Origin: Caryophanales bacterium UBA6768
GTDB lineage: Bacteria; Bacillota; Bacilli; Bacillales_D; Amphibacillaceae
Assembly: GCA_002453315.1 (NCBI GenBank)
Contig: DKGO01000121.1
Span: forward strand, 1 to 31,426
Reading direction: 5' to 3'
Length of the DNA stretch: 31,426 nt
Shown here: piece after piece, positions 28,375-31,426 of the stretch
How the letters are laid out: each line of letters starts with the position of its first letter
Numbering within the stretch: the stretch's first letter is position 1
The notes under the pieces: model-generated
Databases searched by the model: none
The model's input: only the letters and a program-made list of their open reading frames with translations
What the model was told of the DNA's origin: nothing
Position numbers and translations under genes: made by a program

Positions 28375-29004
28375 GTGGAATTATCTGAACGGCAAAAGAA
28401 AATGTTAAAAATTGTAAAGGAAAACGAACCAATTACTGGGGAACAAATTGCTGAATATTTACAGTTATCACGTGCTACTTTACGACCAGATTTAGCCATT
28501 TTAACAATGGCCGGCTATTTAGATGCAAGACCTAGAGTAGGTTATTTTTATACAGGTAAGACGGGACAACAATTGCTTTCTGAAAAAATGAATGAGCTAA
28601 AAATTAAAGAATATCAATCTCATCCTGTTTTAGTTAAAGAAGATGCAACCGTATATGATGCTATTTCTACAATGTTTTTAGGTGATGTTGGTACTTTATT
28701 TGTGATAAATGAAGAACACTATTTAACAGGAGTGTTATCACGTAAAGATTTATTGCGGGCAAGTCTTGGGAATCAAGATTTAAATGCGATCCCTGTTCAT
28801 ATTATCATGACGAGAATGCCTAATATTACAGTATGTTACCCAAATGACTTATTGTTAGAAGGGGCCAAACTATTAATTGATAAACAAATTGATGGATTAC
28901 CTGTTGTTAAAGACGGTGAAAAAGGACTACAGGTCATAGGCAGAATTACAAAAACTACAATTACTAAAGCTTTTGTAGAATTATTTTTACAAGATGACAT
29001 TTAA
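28375..29004 (+). CDS. ccpN: Transcriptional repressor CcpN
   Basis: CcpN (YqzB) represses gluconeogenic genes (gapB, pckA) and the small RNA sr1 in B. subtilis when glucose is present. I choose GTG 28375 (209 residues, [11 protein letters not shown]...), which follows AGGTGG (28362-28367) and matches the family start; the longer frame from GTG 28324 overlaps glyS and has no ribosome site. A winged helix (about 1-65; [24 protein letters not shown] in two parts, [14 protein letters not shown] and [10 protein letters not shown]) is followed by two CBS domains (about 77-135 and 143-203) with [22 protein letters not shown] and [15 protein letters not shown] domains are thought to sense ATP/ADP. 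It is 16 bases upstream of its functional partner yqfL. Confidence 0.95.
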   Translation: MELSERQKKMLKIVKENEPITGEQIAEYLQLSRATLRPDLAILTMAGYLDARPRVGYFYTGKTGQQLLSEKMNELKIKEYQSHPVLVKEDATVYDAISTMFLGDVGTLFVINEEHYLTGVLSRKDLLRASLGNQDLNAIPVHIIMTRMPNITVCYPNDLLLEGAKLLIDKQIDGLPVVKDGEKGLQVIGRITKTTITKAFVELFLQDDI

Positions 29005-29020
29005 AAAGGGAGTGAATAAA

Positions 29021-29833
29021 ATGAGTTCAACTTTATCAATCGTGGTCTTATCTGACTCTGTAGGAGAAACAGCAGAGTTAGTACTTAAAGCTGGTTTAAG
29101 TCAGTTTACTAACGGTAATTATTCTATTCAAAGAATTCCCTATGTAGATAATAAAGAGACAATTGATGAATCATTTAAGATGATAAAAAACGAAAAAGCC
29201 TTAATAGCTTATACGATAGTTGATCCAGAATTAAGAAGTTATGTGAAATTAACCGCTGAAGAGTTGAATCTTGAGGCTTTAGATATTATGGGCCCAATGA
29301 TGGATTCCATGGAACGAATTTTCAAAAATGAGCCAAGATTAGAGCCAGGTTTAGTTTATAAGTTAGATCAAGACTATTTTAAACGGATTGAAGCGATTGA
29401 ATTTGCTGTTAAATATGACGATGGACGGGACCCACGGGGAATCTCTCGAGCAGATATCGTGTTAATTGGGGTTTCAAGAACATCGAAAACTCCATTGTCC
29501 CAATATTTGGCCCATAAAAGGTTAAAAGTGGCTAACGTTCCACTTGTACCTGAAGTAGCCCCCCCGGAGGAATTATTTCGTATCGATTCCTCTAAATGTA
29601 TCGGTTTAAAAATTAGTAGGGAAAAATTAAATGAAATAAGAAAGGAACGATTAAAAGCCTTAGGTCTAGGTGATCACGCAACATACGCATCGCTGAACAG
29701 AATTGATGAAGAGTTAGCATTTTTCAATAAAATTATTACTAAAATTGGTTGTCATGTGATTGATGTTTCAAATAAGGCTGTAGAAGAAACGGCTAACATT
29801 ATTTTACATTGGTGTCGTGGAGAAAGGAAATGA
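29021..29833 (+). CDS. yqfL: YqfL, PPDK-regulatory-like kinase/pyrophosphorylase (DUF299)
   Basis: DUF299/PEP-synthase regulatory proteins phosphorylate and dephosphorylate pyruvate,phosphate dikinase (PPDK) or PEP synthase, using ADP and Pi. In B. subtilis, YqfL acts on the CcpN pathway and favours expression of gluconeogenic genes. The start is ATG 29021, seven bases after AAAGGGAGTG (29004-29013), giving 270 residues, the normal length. The N-terminal [19 protein letters not shown] and the P-loop-like [15 protein letters not shown] (150-164) are diagnostic, with [15 protein letters not shown] and [23 protein letters not shown] in two parts ([22 protein letters not shown]) after it. Its target here is unknown; no PPDK gene is in the window. 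The adjacency to ccpN supports a shared role in carbon control. Confidence 0.93.
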   Translation: MSSTLSIVVLSDSVGETAELVLKAGLSQFTNGNYSIQRIPYVDNKETIDESFKMIKNEKALIAYTIVDPELRSYVKLTAEELNLEALDIMGPMMDSMERIFKNEPRLEPGLVYKLDQDYFKRIEAIEFAVKYDDGRDPRGISRADIVLIGVSRTSKTPLSQYLAHKRLKVANVPLVPEVAPPEELFRIDSSKCIGLKISREKLNEIRKERLKALGLGDHATYASLNRIDEELAFFNKIITKIGCHVIDVSNKAVEETANIILHWCRGERK

Positions 29834-29998
29834 CATTTACGATGATTCATTTTTGATGACATTACTGATAATTTTGTTTACATGACTTGTTTGTTGGGTA
29901 TAAGTAATTAATGGATTTGTCTTTATAAATGGAATAATACAATAATTGACGAATTTGTGACTATCCAACTTTAGACAAGTAAATTTTTTATTATAAAT

Positions 29999-30007
29999 TT
30001 GTCGAAT
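29999..30007 (+). promoter_or_regulatory. Spo0A-box-like sequence upstream of dnaG
   Basis: TTGTCGAAT contains TGTCGAA, matching the Spo0A box TGNCGAA. It sits just before the sigma-H-like promoter. The pairing of the two in the leader of a replication gene is suggestive, but the 7-mer alone is not rare. Confidence 0.3.
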
Positions 30008-30009
30008 TG

Positions 30010-30039
30010 GAAGGACTTTTGTAATTTTATCTCGAATAA
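30010..30039 (+). promoter_or_regulatory. Sigma-H-like promoter upstream of dnaG
   Basis: GAAGGACTT (30010-30018) matches the sigma-H -35 form RnAGGAwww at all but one position. It is followed after a 12-base spacer by CTCGAATAA (30031-30039), matching RnnGAATww except for the first base. In B. subtilis the dnaG-sigA operon is known to have a sigma-H promoter in addition to sigma-A promoters. AT-rich -10-like sequences follow (30042-30051), but no strong sigma-A promoter is evident. Confidence 0.55.
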
Positions 30040-30101
30040 TATATTTAATATAACATGATAGTATTAAAGATTTATACTATTTTGTAAACTTGGTGATGCC
30101 A

Positions 30102-31426
30102 ATGAATGTAGGACTTCCTAAGCAATTAATTGAACAAATAAGACTAGATACTAATATCGTAGATGTTATTGGTGAGTATGTTCAATTAAAAAAGCAAGGT
30201 AAGAATTATTTAGGATTGTGCCCATTTCACGATGAAAAATCACCTTCTTTTTCTGTCACAAAGGAAAAACAATTTTTTCATTGTTTTGGGTGTGGGAAAG
30301 GTGGTAACGTTTATAATTTTTTAATGGAAATTGAGGGGTATTCATATATTGATGCTGTTAAAATTTTAGCAGATCGATTAAATATGACACTCCCAAATTT
30401 TAAACAACAACAAAATATTTCTAAAGAATCATCTGTTCTCTTAGAAGCATATGATTGGTTAACCAAATACTATTCACATGTATTAAAGTATTCAGAGGAA
30501 GGTAAGAATGCTCTAACATATTTGGTGGATAGAGGGATTGAATCTGAAACAATTGAACGTTTTCAGCTTGGGTTCGCTCCTTTAATTAGTGATGTTACTG
30601 TAAAGTTTTTGCAACAGAAAGAATTTCATGATCAATCTTTAGTTAAATCTGGAGTGTTAAATGAAAGAAATGGCGATTTAATCGACCCATTTCGTGGTCG
30701 GGTTGTGTTTCCCATAAGAAATCATTTAGGGAAAACCGTTGCATTTGGTGGACGAGCATTAAATGATGAAAAACCAAAATATTTAAATAGTCCTGAAAAT
30801 GAATTATTCCGTAAAGGTAATTTGTTATATAATTTTGATTTAGCTAAAAATGCGATTAGAAAAGAAAATACAGTCATTATTTTTGAAGGTTATATGGATG
30901 TCCTCTCTGCTGCTCAATCGGGAATGAATCACGTTGTTGCTACTTTGGGGACAAGCTTAACAGAACATCATGCCCGTTTACTCCGGAGATATGTTGATAC
31001 AGTCATATTATGTTTTGATGCAGATGATGCTGGAATGAACGGAGCTTTTCAAGCAGGTAATATTTTACAAAAATTTGGAAATGATGTGAAAGTAGCTAAT
31101 TTAAAAGATGGGTTAGATGCCGATGATTTCATTAAACAATTTGGAATTAAACGTTTTGAAAGTGAAATTATCGCCTCAAGTGATGTTTTTTTTAAGTTTT
31201 TGATGAAATATAAAAAAAGATCATTCAATTTGAGTGTAGATAGTGAGAAAATTGCTTATATTGAAGACATAGTGAAAGAACTGTCTAACATAAATAGTCC
31301 TATTGAAATTGAGTTTTATGTGAATGATTTAGCTGAAGAATTTTCATTATCTAAAGAAAGAATTTTAGCAGATGTTGAACAATTTAAAAAAAGAAATAAA
31401 AATATAAAGGATAAGTATAATAGGAA
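30102..31426 (+). CDS. dnaG: DNA primase DnaG, 3'-truncated by window edge
   Basis: DnaG synthesises RNA primers at the replication fork. The frame is open from ATG 30102 to the window end (441 codons plus two bases of roughly 600 expected), which is why no stop appears. The N-terminal zinc-binding domain contains CPFHDEKSPSFSV and HCFGCGKGGN (zinc ligands C, H, C, C), then the RNA polymerase core with GRVVFPIRNHLGKTVAFGGR and KYLNSPENELFRKGNLLY, and the TOPRIM domain with metal-binding FEGYMDVLSA and FDADDAGMNGA. The C-terminal DnaB-interaction domain is outside the window. GGTGATG (30092-30098) serves as ribosome site. In B. subtilis yqxD lies between yqfL and dnaG and sigA follows; yqxD is absent here and the following gene cannot be seen. 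Confidence 0.97.
   Translation, partial: MNVGLPKQLIEQIRLDTNIVDVIGEYVQLKKQGKNYLGLCPFHDEKSPSFSVTKEKQFFHCFGCGKGGNVYNFLMEIEGYSYIDAVKILADRLNMTLPNFKQQQNISKESSVLLEAYDWLTKYYSHVLKYSEEGKNALTYLVDRGIESETIERFQLGFAPLISDVTVKFLQQKEFHDQSLVKSGVLNERNGDLIDPFRGRVVFPIRNHLGKTVAFGGRALNDEKPKYLNSPENELFRKGNLLYNFDLAKNAIRKENTVIIFEGYMDVLSAAQSGMNHVVATLGTSLTEHHARLLRRYVDTVILCFDADDAGMNGAFQAGNILQKFGNDVKVANLKDGLDADDFIKQFGIKRFESEIIASSDVFFKFLMKYKKRSFNLSVDSEKIAYIEDIVKELSNINSPIEIEFYVNDLAEEFSLSKERILADVEQFKKRNKNIKDKYNR

Larger units (their letters stand above)
29834..30101. other. AT-rich promoter region between yqfL and dnaG
   Basis: These 268 bases contain no reading frame resembling a gene. They hold the sigma-H-like promoter and the Spo0A-like box listed separately, plus isolated -35-like (TTGACG 29946-29951) and -10-like (TATAAA 29992-29997) sequences that do not pair at a standard spacing. 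No terminator with a good stem follows yqfL. Confidence 0.5.

Overview
The window is an AT-rich stretch of chromosome from an endospore-forming member of the Bacillaceae. Every intact gene is on the + strand, and the order follows the well-known gpr-to-dnaG block of Bacillus genomes: gpr, spoIIP, yqxA, lepA, hrcA-grpE-dnaK-dnaJ, prmA, rsmE, mtaB, rpsU, yqeY, nfeD-floA-yqfB, yqfC-yqfD, phoH, pgpH, ybeY, dgkA, era, yqzL, recO, glyQ-glyS, ccpN, yqfL, dnaG. Sporulation genes (gpr, spoIIP, yqfC, yqfD) place it among spore formers. The genus cannot be fixed from the sequence alone. Two genes are cut by the window edges: gpr lacks its 5' part and dnaG lacks its 3' part.

Layout. (1) 1-2361: spore germination protease, engulfment hydrolase SpoIIP and a small YqxA-like membrane protein. 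(2) 2408-4353: lepA with its own strong promoter and a terminator. (3) 4602-12564: heat-shock operon under one CIRCE operator, running from hrcA through dnaK. A perfect hairpin and a probable new promoter separate dnaK from dnaJ-prmA-rsmE-mtaB. (4) 12586-13365: rpsU-yqeY with a consensus promoter and a terminator. (5) 13461-16554: NfeD protease, flotillin FloA and a third membrane-anchored protein, then a terminator. (6) 16683-18178: sporulation pair yqfC-yqfD. (7) 18266-22232: phoH, pgpH (c-di-AMP phosphodiesterase), ybeY and dgkA, tightly packed and closed by a terminator that overlaps the dgkA stop. (8) 22387-24314: era, the 49-codon yqzL, and recO. (9) 24430-25051: a decayed transposase on the - strand, the only mobile-element trace. 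(10) 25094-29833: glyQS under a T-box riboswitch with a GGC (glycine) specifier, followed by the CBS-domain repressor ccpN and its partner yqfL. (11) 29834-31426: a promoter region containing a sigma-H-like element, then dnaG.

Most of the window is conserved housekeeping sequence, and I found no convincing undescribed system. The observations worth a second look are differences from the usual gene order (hemN, cdd and yqxD are not at their expected places), the insulated dnaK/dnaJ junction, the sigma-H-like promoter and Spo0A-like boxes, the poorly characterised YqfB and YqxA proteins, a decoy start codon in front of phoH, and the frequent use of TTG/GTG starts. Several gene starts given here differ from the longest open frame because ribosome-binding-site position and family alignment favour an internal TTG, GTG or ATG. 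Family comparisons are from memory and no database search was run.
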